Assembly: GCA_020310875.1 (NCBI GenBank)
Contig: CM035420.1
Span: forward strand, 187,576,380-187,640,379
Reading direction: 5' to 3'
DNA: 64,000 bases
Source of the DNA: Ceratopteris richardii
Lineage: Eukaryota > Streptophyta > Polypodiopsida > Polypodiales > Pteridaceae
The first letter of the stretch is position 1. Every line of letters starts with the position of its first letter. A program made the translations under genes and the position numbers. This document shows positions 1-10,364 of this stretch, in pieces. The notes under the pieces are model-generated. The model saw only the letters and a program-made list of their open reading frames with translations, had not been told where the DNA came from and searched no databases.

Positions 1-2015
1 AATACCTTGCTGATCAAACACCTGATAAAGTGAGAAATAAAGACAAGAACTATGAATGCACTATGGCGGCAGTCTATTTTGACCAGCAGGAAATGAACTT
101 TGTGACTTTGGCCAAAGCATATGCTGCTTCAAAGGATTTAGAAAAAGCATCTGTTCTTCATGCTCATGTTACACGGCTTGGATTGATTGAAACTGATCTT
201 TTTCTTGCCAGTGCTTTGATTCACATGTATGCCAAATGTGGCTCTGTCACCAAAGCACAGCAAGTTTTTGACAGCCTTGTCCGTCGAGATGTTGTTATAT
301 GGACAACCTTGATTGCAGGATATGCAGAACATGGTCCTTATGAAAATGCTTTTAAATGCAATGGATTAATGCAGCAGGAGGGCATTTGTCCAAATTCATT
401 CACTTTAGTTTCCTTGCTGAAAGCGTGTAGTCATTTAGTAGCTTTAGACAAGGGTGAAGCCATCTATTTTGAAGCTGTTTTGAAAGGCTATGCCAGTGAT
501 GAGCTTACTGGAAATAGTTTAATTGACATGTACACAAAATGTAGGCGCCTTGCAGAAGCTACTGCTGTCTTTAACAGCTTATGCCGACAAAATGTGGTGT
601 CTTGGACTGCATTAATTGGAGGATTTATCGATTGTGGGCAGTCTAAGGAGGCACTTCAATTGTATGGGAGGATGGAGCAGAGTGGTATTTCGCCAAATCC
701 TGTTACATACATTTACATTTTGAAAGGTTGTGCTAGCATGATTGCCTTAACTGAGGGACAGCAGATACACACACAGATTGTCTTAAAAGGCCTTGAAGAT
801 GACAATAATATTGGGAACACGCTTATCGACATGTACTTTAAATGTGGATTGTGCACAGATGCAGAAACTTGTTTTGGGAAACTTCGGTTGCCAGACATTA
901 TTTCTTGGAATATTTTAGTGGAAGGATACTCTGAGCATTCAAGTTTTGAAAGGACTTCAATTTGTTTTGAGAAAATGCAATCCAAAGGTTTTCCTGTAAC
1001 TGCTCCATCATCTGTGTCTCTGTTAAAGGCTTGTATGAAACTGCCAAATCTACAGAAGGCTATAGAAGTTCACTTGATTGCTGCTAAGATTGGACTTGAT
1101 AGAAAGCTTCCTGTAGCCAACACGCTTGTTGACATATATGGAAAGCTTGGCTTGCTTATTGAAGCACAAAACACTTTCAACAACCTTCCTATTCGAAGTC
1201 TAGTCTCCTGGAATGTTTTGATTGGAAGTTATGCAGAACATGGTTATGTTGAAGAGGCTCTGAAATATTACTATCAATTGCAATACAGTGACTTCTATCC
1301 TGACGTTATCACATTTATTTCCATTCTGAAAGTGTGTGCTTGCACAGGGAATAGTCAAAAAGTGCAAGAGATGCATCTGGAGATTGTGAAGCTTGGTATG
1401 GAAGGATTATCACAGGTTGCCAACTGTTTGATCCATATGTATGCAACTTTTGGCTCACTTACAGAAGCACAGCAGATTTTTAAGTTGGGGCATTCAGTTC
1501 GAAATGTGGTCACTTGGACAGCCCTTATGATTGGCTGGGCTCAATCAGGAAATTACGTAACTGTTATGACAATGTTTTGTGAAATGATTCAAGAAGGGAT
1601 AATACCAAATGACATTACCCTGACATGTGTCCTGAATTCTTGCAGTGATGCAGGTATACTATCCATAAATGAAGCTTTTTTCCTTATTACACATGCGTAC
1701 TCAGATTTTATTCCTACTCTAGAGCATTATACTTGTGTGGTAGATTTTGTTGGCCGTGCTGGACTTACTGACAAGGCAATGGGGATTATAGATGGGATGC
1801 CAATTAATCCTGACGTTTGTATCTGGCTTTCAGTGTTGGGTGCATGCTGGAATTCACACAATGTAGAGCTAGGAAAGGTAGCCTTTGAAAATGTGTTGTC
1901 ATTGGACAAGAAGAGTGAGGCAGCATACATTTGTATGTATAATATCTTCATAGAAGCAGGTATGATTGATGAAGCAGTTGCAATTGAGCTGAGGAGACTA
2001 CAACAATGTACATAA
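1..2015 (+). CDS. PPR protein, PLS class, 5'-partial
   Basis: The frame is open from base 3 to a TAA at 2013-2015. There is no stop before the window edge and the codon at 30-32 is GTG, so the true start lies upstream. The inverted copy at 4.2-4.9 kb suggests an ATG about 28 codons before the first residue seen here. The protein is built of repeated 31-36-residue PPR motifs with typical phrases such as NSLIDMYTKC, NVVSWTALIGGF, GNTLIDMYFKCG and VANTLVDIYGKLG. The last 90 residues (VVDFVGRAG, then WLSVLGACWNSHN) look like the E/E+ region of PLS-type PPR proteins. The protein stops without a DYW deaminase domain. PLS-class proteins usually enter mitochondria or plastids and bind one RNA site for C-to-U editing, with a DYW domain supplied in trans when absent. 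The targeting peptide would be outside the window. No intron is seen. Target RNA unknown. Confidence 0.9.
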   Translation, partial: YLADQTPDKVRNKDKNYECTMAAVYFDQQEMNFVTLAKAYAASKDLEKASVLHAHVTRLGLIETDLFLASALIHMYAKCGSVTKAQQVFDSLVRRDVVIWTTLIAGYAEHGPYENAFKCNGLMQQEGICPNSFTLVSLLKACSHLVALDKGEAIYFEAVLKGYASDELTGNSLIDMYTKCRRLAEATAVFNSLCRQNVVSWTALIGGFIDCGQSKEALQLYGRMEQSGISPNPVTYIYILKGCASMIALTEGQQIHTQIVLKGLEDDNNIGNTLIDMYFKCGLCTDAETCFGKLRLPDIISWNILVEGYSEHSSFERTSICFEKMQSKGFPVTAPSSVSLLKACMKLPNLQKAIEVHLIAAKIGLDRKLPVANTLVDIYGKLGLLIEAQNTFNNLPIRSLVSWNVLIGSYAEHGYVEEALKYYYQLQYSDFYPDVITFISILKVCACTGNSQKVQEMHLEIVKLGMEGLSQVANCLIHMYATFGSLTEAQQIFKLGHSVRNVVTWTALMIGWAQSGNYVTVMTMFCEMIQEGIIPNDITLTCVLNSCSDAGILSINEAFFLITHAYSDFIPTLEHYTCVVDFVGRAGLTDKAMGIIDGMPINPDVCIWLSVLGACWNSHNVELGKVAFENVLSLDKKSEAAYICMYNIFIEAGMIDEAVAIELRRLQQCT

Positions 2016-2931
2016 GATCTTCTTGATGCACAAGATTGGAGTATATTCATTTGATGCAATTTCTAGCCATCCATCCATAGCTAATGCACCTCTTTTGCCC
2101 TCTTCCAAAATGGGAATCTATTAAATTCAGGTGTTGGAATTTTTTCTCAAATTGTGATGGAAGGGGGTTTTGTGGAGCTTCAAACTCCCATCGTATTGAG
2201 CCAATTTTTGGATTTCTTGATTCTATATGGAAGTCCATACACTCTACTATAGCATGAATTTTCCTATCAATCTATGAAAAATCCCTTTTCATTTCTCTTT
2301 CCCAAAATGGCTACTTATAAAAAATAGCACTTGTAACTTATATAAAAATCATGCAAGAGGGCTATTCTGGAGATACCTAAAACCTATGCTTTCTTATATT
2401 AGGAGCGAGTCCTTGACTCTAGATGGGAGTGCATATGTCATACTCCCCATACATGTGATTTCCCTTAAAGGGATTGGCTGCCAACCCTTTTATTCTCCTT
2501 CTCTCAAAGTAAGACTCTCTCAAAAATTAACACTTTGGAACCAGAGTACCGAAAAGCTCATGGAAGGAATGCTCTTTGTTTACGAACTCTTCAAATGTAG
2601 TAGGTGCGATCCTCATTTGAAGTTGTCCTTTTTACTCCTTCCTTTTCAGTTGTGTGGCTCCAAAACCAAAAGGCAAAGGAAAGAAGAAGCCCCTCTATCC
2701 TCTTTTCCATATAGATGAAAGAGTAGAGTCAAAGTCTTCTCCCTCTAAGTGCTTGTGCCATACATAGCCCCTCATGGGCATGCATCACTCAGAGCAGCGA
2801 AGATCATTATGATATTCCCTCGATTCTAGGACACCAAGATGGATGGAAATGTAGATAGAGTGTTTCCTTCTGCACGTATTGGTGTGGGTTCAAGTCCTCC
2901 GCCCTGCAACGTTCATGCGCCTTCGATCATA
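2016..2931. other. Intergenic stretch without a supportable gene
   Basis: This is AT-rich sequence downstream of the PPR stop. Short open frames exist on both strands, but none has recognisable domains or codon structure. It probably holds the PPR 3' untranslated region and polyadenylation site. I see no repeat with a second copy in this window. Confidence 0.4.
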
Positions 2932-2943
2932 GCTCTGATACCA
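2932..2943 (-). promoter_or_regulatory. Initiator-Met tRNA primer binding site (isolated)
   Basis: The minus strand reads TGGTATCAGAGC, the classic plant LTR-retrotransposon primer site complementary to the 3' end of initiator methionine tRNA. It would belong to a minus-strand element whose 5' LTR lies to the right. The bases just right of it do not show a clean LTR end in CA, so the element is a remnant or a chance match. Confidence 0.5.
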
Positions 2944-3179
2944 ATATTAAGGGACAAAATCTTTTTGCTGCTATCTGTCACGCGAGGCCATCGTCCTCTT
3001 CCAAGTCACACAGAGATTGATCTATGGTTCACTGCCCAGCCACGTCCGAGATTCCTATGAAGTCTTGCATGTCCCTTGAATGACACACCCTTCCCTCCCT
3101 TCTACCAAATATGGAGTAATCCCATAAGAATGCCATGTGGCATTCTCTATCAAACCCCCATATAAATATCATGTGACAG

Positions 3180-3815
3180 AGTGGAGGTAACAGAGTAGTG
3201 GAGTAACAGCCTGGAAGAGGTAGCTTATATAAGGAAAGGGATTTGAGTACCAAATATATCAGATATAGAGAGATCTAAGAGGAGATACACTATCAGGACT
3301 GAGAGAAGAGTGAGGATACTTGAGTGAAGTGCATCCGTGCTTGCAAGCTTCACCATCTCAGTTCTAGGAGTTAGACAAGAGGCTCTGGTCTTGTTACAGA
3401 GGGTGGACAAGCAGAGTAAGTCTACAAGGGCTGAGTGCTTAGCAAGACGCTTGTGTGCTTCTCGAGTACTTTGAGGTTGGATTCCGTGGTTAGATTATGA
3501 AGTTGTTAGCATCAACAGCTGCCCTTAGCAGCCATTGCTTCTTTCCCTTGTGATTGAACCGCCTATTTTGTATACTTCCATGCTTCATGCTAATAGAGGA
3601 ATGCTACGATGACTCTTAATCCTGGCTCTATTTTTGTCTCATTTTTGGTAAATCTTCCTGTGGTTGTGCAAAGCAAACACTGTGCATACTACACTGAGAA
3701 AAAGAACCCACCTCGAGCACAAGAGAACAAGAATTTCCTCTACTGCTTCAGATCCGGATAAAATCAGAGCAAGATTACATATGCCCAAACCAATTAATGC
3801 CAAAGAAATTCAGAG
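3180..3815 (+). mobile_element. Gypsy fragment: LTR-like end joined to RT scrap
   Basis: A TATA-like box (TTATATAAGG, near 3223-3232) is followed by about 500 bases. The end of this stretch (3680-3720) resembles the 3' end of the gypsy C LTR at 28395-28445, with GTGCATA, then CACT and then CGAGCA in the same order. From 3742 the plus strand abruptly encodes DPDKI, HMPKPINAKEIQS, which matches the reverse transcriptase of gypsy F (minus strand, about 50190-50270). The LTR end is therefore joined directly to mid-RT, and the primer site, gag and protease are missing. It is a deleted copy of the same Athila-like family and encodes nothing functional. Confidence 0.6.
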
Positions 3816-4185
3816 TATTGCAATATTGTACCACCAAAAGAATAAGAAAGACAAGTACTTTTTGTACCTCGAGCATCTCTTGCACCACTGATTTCTAACC
3901 TGGAATTTTCTTTCTCAGCAAAAATGTCAAAAACCTCAATGAACTGAGCAAATATATATTGCCCTTGTTTATAGGATGCCCAAGGTTTTGATAATCAATT
4001 CTCTACCATTACACTCTAGAGAGGAATTGCAAATCATCTATATGCCTTAGTGATTTCTTAATGTTGTGTTTAGGCAATCTTTAATCTTTTGACAAGGCGT
4101 GAAACAATCTATAATTGTATTGAAGATGAGAAAATAAAGGGAGGGGGGAAACAACTGTTAATGCTCTGCTTCAAAATTTTCACCC

Positions 4186-4908
4186 GCCCACAATCGATAA
4201 ATCCTCCAATTAATGCAGTCCAAGACACCACATTTTGTAGGTGGCATAAGCTGTTAAAGACAGCAGTAGTTTCTGCAAGGCACCTACATTTTGTGTACAT
4301 GTCAATTAAACTATTTCCAGTAAGCTTATTACTCGCATAGCCTTTCAAAACAGCTTCAAAATAGATGGCTTCACCCTTGTCCGAAGCTAGTAAATGACTA
4401 CACACACTTTCAGCAAGGAAACTAAAGTGAATGAATTTGGACAAATGCCCTCCTGCTGCATTAGTCCATTGCATTTGAAACCTTTTACATAAGGACCATA
4501 TTCTGCATATCCTGCAATCAAGGCTGTCCATATAACATCTTGAAGGACATGGCTGTCAAAAGCTTGCTGTGCTTTGGTGACAGAGCCGCATCTGGCATAC
4601 ATGTGAATCGAAGCACTGGCAAGAAAAAGATCAGTTTCAATCAACCCAAGCCGTGTAACATGAGCATGAAGAACAGATGCTTTTTCTAAATCCTTTGAAG
4701 CAGCATATGCTTTGGTCAAAGTCACAAAGTTCATTTCCTGCTGGTCAAAATAGACTGCAGCCATAGTGTGTTCATAGTTCTTGTCTTTATTTCTCACTTT
4801 ATCAGGTGTTTGATCAGCAAGGTATATAGTCCTGAAAACTGCAAGGGTAGTCTGCACATCTCCACATCTGTGAATTGTCTTGTCAAAAAATTTCACGCTA
4901 TGATGCAT
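4186..4908 (-). pseudogene. Inverted, truncated copy of the PPR gene 5' end
   Basis: The minus strand repeats the first ~640 bases of the PPR gene at the left edge and extends further upstream to an ATG at 4908 (reading MHHSVKFFDK). It therefore shows what the intact N-terminus probably looks like. Residues run closely parallel to the left copy (YFDQQEMNFVTL, ASVLHAHVTRLGLIETDLF). Near 4396-4407 the copy has a two-base GT expansion relative to the left copy, which shifts the frame after SLLK. One codon is also missing after the DV of the second repeat. Similarity stops sharply at 4186, in the middle of a PPR motif (GGFIDCG). The copy is dead as a protein gene but forms a long inverted repeat with positions 1-639. 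Confidence 0.88.
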
Positions 4909-4949
4909 GTTTTCTACACATGGAAACAATGCAATCAATAGACTCTACA

Positions 4950-5230
4950 GAAAACGGCTCAATAACACCGATCCAATACAGGTGAGTATGCAAATTACAA
5001 AGTTGTGGAAGTTCGCCCCTTCTTGTGAACTTTTGTACCATATACATAAGTTTTCTGATCAGGATCAAGAAAGTCATCTCCAAGTCTTCCTTAATAAATT
5101 TCAGTTTACATCTTCTTTACTCTCCTCCATAAGTTCCTTTTCTTTTTTTCTTCTTTCTCTGCATCATCATCATCATATTCAGTAGTGACATTTTACGCTC
5201 AATACCCAACAACGGCCATGTGAATATTCA
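4950..5230. other. Intergenic, with pyrimidine-rich and CAT-repeat tract
   Basis: No gene is seen. Positions 5100-5175 are strongly pyrimidine-rich on the plus strand and end in a short (CAT)n run. This could be the tail region of the neighbouring LINE or simple low-complexity DNA. Confidence 0.4.
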
Positions 5231-5918
5231 TTCAATGTTTCTCGGACGCATAACAGCACATCGGATTTATCTATGTCAAATCCATGGTGGGCTAGCCAAT
5301 CTCATGCCTATGCATCCCATGAGGTGTCTCTTGCTAGTGCCATGTCGCGTGATGCGCTGTGTCCATGCTCTGGATCTTGTGTAATAGGCATTTTGTCTGG
5401 AAGAGTGCCTCTACTAGCATCAGTGGTGTAGCAATCTCTGTCCTGACGATATCATGGGGTACTGAAGATTTGCTCCGGATGAGTATGGCAATCATGAGAA
5501 TTTGTGGCCTCTTCAATGCTGTCCATGATGATGCAGCTAATCTCTGGTTCCTATATGGCTGCTCCATACATTAGTGCTGGGGTAACCAAAGTGGAGCCTT
5601 CCTTTTGTGTGGGGCTCCTGAAAAATTGCATAGCAGCATTGTCTCTTTATCAAAAAGTGCTGTGTATCCTCGTGTGAGGCGATCACAGGCTGCCTGAGAC
5701 ATGGAGAAAACCAGAGGCTGCTGTGAATGTCACTTCCAAGTAGACATATGATCCGACTACCTCGATGGGTCTGCCTGCTGCTGCGAAAGAACCCTGTCTC
5801 CTCACATGTGCTGATGTATGGAAGATCAGATGCTTGGTTTTACCAAGGTTCATTGGTAGCCCTCTATGTGTCCAAAAATTGTCTAGGCTGTGTAGGTGAT
5901 GATGTAGACCTCTGCAGA

Positions 5919-6278
5919 CTATGAAACCAGTATAATATCATCAGCATATAAAAGAATGTGGATAGTGGTCCCTCGTACCTCAATGCCCTCCCCTCCCAGC
6001 TGCCATATGAAGTGTACTATCTTGTCAATGTATAGACCAAAGAGGGTGGGCGAGAGAGGGCATCCTTGCTTCACCCCGATGGTGCTAGCAAGTGGATCAG
6101 ATAGGCCGACAGGGCCTCTGACTCTACCTGATACTCTCTCATATAAGGCGTAGATCCCCCATATCATCTCATTTGGAGCCTTAGTATTGAGTAGACGTTT
6201 GAAGAGCTGTTTCCTGGGAACTGTATCAAAGGCTTTGCTGAAGTCCATAAAGCAATAATACAATCTCCTCTTCCTCAC
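5919..6278 (-). pseudogene. LINE reverse transcriptase core
   Basis: The 119-residue open stretch contains FMDFSKAFDTVPR (RT motif with the first catalytic Asp), GVKQGCPLSPTLFGLYID and LLYADDIILVS, whose YADD box carries the two catalytic aspartates. These are RT blocks 3 to 5 of non-LTR retrotransposons. Frames on both sides are broken, so no complete ORF2 protein can be made. A related YADD fragment lies at 58436-58600 on the other strand. Confidence 0.85.
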
Positions 6279-7099
6279 TTGTGCCTAGTTAATCAAGCAT
6301 ATGAGAGTGAAGATGTGGTCAATGATATAGAGTAATTCGTCTGAAACCTGCCTGTCTTGGAGCTGTGATACCTTTCATCTCGGCGAGGGTGCTCAACTTT
6401 ATCTCTAGCACTACCCCACATAACTTGGCTAGTATGGGGCCAGTCATGATTGTCTGGTATGCGGCTGGATGTGCACAATGATGTGCTCTGTCCATGAGTC
6501 AAGGAACCCTTCAAATAGTGCTCAGTTGAAGAGGTGGGCAATGAGCATTGCTAGAGTCATGCATCCATAGATGAGATGCTCTACCTGAAAACCAAACTGG
6601 GCATGGGCCCTTCCATGCTCTAGATGAGTAATGGAGTGGCTCACCATAGTCAATGTGAAGAAGTCAAAGGTGGTGGTTGGGGGGGGGGGGGTGAGCTCTG
6701 TGGCCTGGAAATGGAGGGCTGGCCCGGGATTTGCTATAGGCTCTATGCATAGCTATGCCAAGTGCTCGGGTCTTGAATGGGTGTCGGTTGTCTCCTCTCA
6801 CTCAGATGTCACCATGCCAGTGCGCTCTCCCGGCTCATGAGCAAGTGGTAGATATCCCAAATTCCAATAATCTCTCTCCTCCCATTGCCACCGCTTGCGA
6901 CATGTAATGCTCTACATGTGGAAGGTAAGGCTTTGCATGCGGTGTTGTGCCTTTCTATGTGTAATATCCCCTCTGTGCTCTAAGATCCGTAGATGCTTCC
7001 TTCGCTCTCGACAATTTGTATCATATCAAGAGTTTTGGGGCATGGATCCCGTGCGTGGAGGGTGTGTATGTGTGCGGTGTGGAAAGCTGAGTCATGTAG

Positions 7100-7367
7100 G
7101 ACAGTAGTGATCTGTGACATGAGTGTGTCTAGGGGTGAGAGTGGATCGAGGGAGAGTAGCTGAGTGTGTAAGTGGTGTGCATAAACATGTGAGAGCTCGT
7201 GTGTGAAGTTTATCGTGGTGTGTGGCTCAATGAGTGAGGGAGGGTCTAATGGAATAGGAGATGAAAGTGTGAACGTGATAAACGTATGGTAAGCACCGAG
7301 TGGATGTTGTCCAATACTAAGTGAGGGAATAAGTGAAGCTCCAGAGATTGTACCAAGAATGTAGTCG

Positions 7368-7405
<38 letters not shown>

Positions 7406-7588
7406 GTGAGGGAAACAAGTAAGTCCTCTGGAGCCTGGCCATCGATGCATCCTGTTGTATATAACGAGATGGTGTCGACTGCCTAGCGCAAGCAGATGTC
7501 TTCCATACCTGGTGGTGTGTGGACCCATATCCGCTGATACTCCATCGGTCCTCGTCTCGTCTGGTACTACAAAAATCACTTTGTACAA
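7100..7588 (-). pseudogene. LINE endonuclease C-terminal part
   Basis: Residues read MGPHTTRYGRHLLAL, LVIYNRMHRWPGSRGLTCF, then a run of glycines and TVDYILG. This order (G+-LL-L, LVI-N-, WPG---T, then VDYI) is that of the AP-like endonuclease of plant LINEs. The glycine run comes from a 30-base G homopolymer on the coding strand that has replaced the usual short loop. The N-terminal catalytic part is missing. Confidence 0.65.
7374..7403. repeat. 30-base C homopolymer (G on the LINE strand)
   Basis: Thirty consecutive C bases lie inside the LINE endonuclease remnant. A second homopolymer of the opposite sense on the plus strand, 13 G, lies at 6679-6691 in the same LINE. Confidence 0.95.
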
Positions 7589-7599
7589 AAGATTTAACA

Positions 7600-9105
7600 G
7601 AGGGCTACAGTAAAATCACTATGTTGTACATTGGTCCAACAAATGCATACCCCCGTCAATAGGGCAGTTGTGGTTGGAGCATAGCGAATATGTTTATGCT
7701 AATTTTCAATGGCTGAACCTTATGAAAAACAGCAGGAATACAAATCTATTTGAAACATTATGCACATTATGCCAGTTCTTTCGATTGCTCTTGGCTGTTA
7801 CTGAAAATCCCAGAAGCTATTATAAAAGACTTCATGGTGTTCCTCTCAAGAACATCGATCTGTTTTCATGTAATTAGACAATTAATGGTTTGGTTATTTT
7901 GAGGCAATGCCATTATGCCTCCAATAGTACTCTCAGTTTCATGGTTTTGTGATGGAATTTAAGGTTGTCATGATCATAATTGATCTTTCTAGAGCTAAAA
8001 GAAATGTAGTTCTGAAGTCCTTGAATTTTTTACAATCTGGCCAAAGGAGAATTTTCAAATGTAAATCCATGTCTATGATGGATTAAATGTACTCTTATAT
8101 TTTAATTTTATGCAGAGGATCGCGATCGCATATGGAACTGTCGCTTGTTTTGAGATTTTTTCTAGCAGGACTACCTCTGAAGCTAGTGGAACTTTCTTTG
8201 GCGTTATAAAAGTATACTGTTGGCAATGGTAAGCCGAAAAACTATGCAGTTGCTGCTGTATAGTGATTCGTGTTTTGCTTTAAACTTCTTACAAGAAAAA
8301 AGCTCAGAAAAAACAAGAAAAGCATGCTGGTTATGTTAGAATTTTCATTTCTGTCAAATAGCACACAATGATCAATGGGAGAAATGTGTTCATATTTAGG
8401 TCTGATTACAAAAGCATCTATAGTGAGTTTGAGAAGTTGCTCTCTATAAGAAGCCATCATTGTGCCCAAGTCATGTACTAGTTCTATGCATGTCTGAATG
8501 TTGTCAAGCTAGATGGAGTCCTGGTTAATGATTGTACTAATCTTCATGCTTGTGAGTCGTAGGGAGAGTGCCTCCAAGAAGTATCGGAAAGGAGATTGTA
8601 GCTGTGGGCGTGGGGAACACGGGTTCTGAGAGGTTGTCCAGACAGACACTTTCCAGATAGACAGAGAGAAGCCGTTCTACAACTGACGACTTCTTGCAGG
8701 GGACAATGACATGTCCTTATTACTGAAAGCAATACAACAACATAAGTGTGTGACAAATGTAAAGTACAGAGACTACAAATGGAAGCTGGCAGGCAGTACA
8801 AATAGTAAAGAGTAATCCATGTGATGTATGACAAGCGGAGAGTACAGATTGTGAAGGAAGTATGAAGTCATAATGACAACTGGTGGGCAGTACAAGTGAA
8901 AAGTAAGCTGTGTAGTCCACATGTCAAGGTAGGAAATCTTCTTCCAAGCCGACCAAGACCGGCTACCTGCTGCACCATGGGCTCCAATCCTTCCTCTGCA
9001 GCTCCAATACTCCACTTTTACCTTTCCAATGATGGAACAAAGTACAGTTGTATGACTATAGAATACAAATAAAGGATCCATGGCCACAACAACAGAAGCT
9101 GCCTC
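7600..9105. other. Stretch without a supportable gene
   Basis: No open frame has recognisable domains. Between about 8700 and 8930 the phrase CAGTACAA and close variants recur, together with TGACAA words, suggesting a weak degenerate tandem repeat. No second copy of this region was found in the window. It may be intron, old transposon or unique intergenic DNA. Confidence 0.4.
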
Positions 9106-9710
9106 TGTTGAAAATCAATGTCCTATTGAGGGCTTAACCCTAATTTCTAGCAAACTTAATTTTCAGAAATGGTCAAAATGGTAAAAAATAATTATTGCAT
9201 ATTCTTATAGATCTTCAAAAGAACTATCTAATGATATATAACGCATGACCATCTGAGGCTTAAAAGCCAACCAAAACTGAAACCCAAATTTTCTGATTTA
9301 TGCTTTTCAAAAACAGAATACATCAAAAGATTCTTGACATTGAACTGATTAAGAAAAGCAGCTTTTTATCAGAAGATTGAGTCAGTATGCCCATCAATTA
9401 GGCTATCGTTGTTTTTATGAATCCAAAAGCAAACTTTTATGAATCAACCCAAATTTTTTGCATACAAGGCTTTTCGAGGCTGATTTTCACAAAAGCAGCG
9501 TACGAGCTGTGATAGTCTATATATAAAGACCTAAGGGGGTCACATACTACAAGTTCCATGTTTACTCTACACTAGAGATCCAATTATGTAGTTAGATCCA
9601 ATCTGTATTCAGCCTTCTATTGAAATTATGTATATTACACACATTGTATAGTTATTATATAATCAAATAGATATTCTTTAGAGTAACCTATAGCTAGTCG
9701 TTTCACATCT
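9106..9710 (+). repeat. Putative copia 5' LTR (diverged)
   Basis: It starts TGTTGAAAATCAATG, close to the start of the solo LTR at 10365 (TGTTGGAAATCAATG), and shares further ordered words with it (ACTATCTAATGATAT, AAACCCAAATTTTCTG). A TATA-like box TATATATAAAG lies near 9520. The right boundary is uncertain because gag coding begins by about 9711 with almost no leader, so the end of the LTR and the primer site may be deleted. Confidence 0.5.
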
Positions 9711-10359
9711 CTGTCTCGTCTGTCTAACTATCCTATGTGGAGTTTCATGATCATGAATATCTTAGTCTCCAAAGAGTTATGGAATATTGTCAATGGCAAA
9801 GCATCCAAGGCAAAGACAAGCTACAAAGGATGTTGCATCTTCTTCCAAACAACGAGCTTCTCTAATTTTTGCTCAACAGGTGGTACAAGAAGAAGAAGAG
9901 GAAGGATTCCTCTCATCATTCAAAGTCAGAGATACTATCAAGTTATTTCTTTTAGAAGAATAATCGAGACGGGATTCAAGAGATGCTCAAGCACTCTATC
10001 TTTTAGCTATCGGTGGGAAGCGTCATATCATTCCTCAATTAAGGTCGTGCAAAACATCTCGTCAGGCTTAACTAGAGTTAGAGACTCTTTATCAAAGTAG
10101 AAATCTTGCTAGGAAAGCTTATCTAAGGAGGCAACTAGCCAACACATGCATGAAGGTTGGTTAATTAGAACAATCTCGTATTTTAAAGCTTAAGGGCATT
10201 CATGATTACCTTCTTAATGTTGGAGTCAACATTTTTGATGAAGTGATGGTAAACACTCTTATCAATTAACTTTGATTTTAGGAGTATTGAAGAGAATGAT
10301 GAAGCTTTGATATCATCCAGATGAAAGAAGAAGAAAAGGGAGATTAACAAGAGGAAGGA
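9711..10359 (+). pseudogene. Copia gag, N-terminal part (interrupted)
   Basis: Read in shifting frames, this contains NYPMWSF-MMNILVSKELW-like sequence, LYQSRNLARKAYLRRQLANT and then LNVGVNIFDEVMVNTL. These follow the UBN2-type gag of plant Ty1/copia elements, in which a short 'LWxIV' start is followed by the 'R+QL...M+...V--+I' region. Several stops and frameshifts are present. The gene is cut at 10364 by a solo LTR and resumes at about 11322. Confidence 0.6.
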
Positions 10360-10364
10360 AACTC

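Larger units (their letters stand above)
5230..7588 (-). mobile_element. Degenerate LINE (non-LTR retrotransposon)
   Basis: On the minus strand, 5' to 3', the element shows the C-terminal half of an AP-like endonuclease (about 7588-7200), a broken linker, a reverse transcriptase core (6278-5919) and post-RT sequence down to about 5230. The post-RT part includes short LINE-like phrases such as NLGKTKHLIF and VVGSYVYL. Many stops and shifts interrupt the frames. The 5' end lacks the first half of the endonuclease, which fits the usual 5' truncation of LINEs. No target duplication or poly-A tail could be fixed. Confidence 0.72.

Noticed and set aside
30-32. GTG at 30 as start of the PPR protein
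   Set aside because: Nuclear plant genes do not normally start with GTG. The frame is open to base 3 and the inverted copy shows a coding extension to an ATG further upstream.
2386-2718. 110-codon open frame downstream of the PPR gene
   Set aside because: No recognisable domain, no support from similarity to other parts of the window, and AT-rich intergenic context.
2887-2905. GGTTCAAGTCC, a tRNA T-arm-like motif
   Set aside because: No matching acceptor stem, D-arm or anticodon arm surrounds it. It is next to an antisense primer binding site and is more likely retroelement leader.
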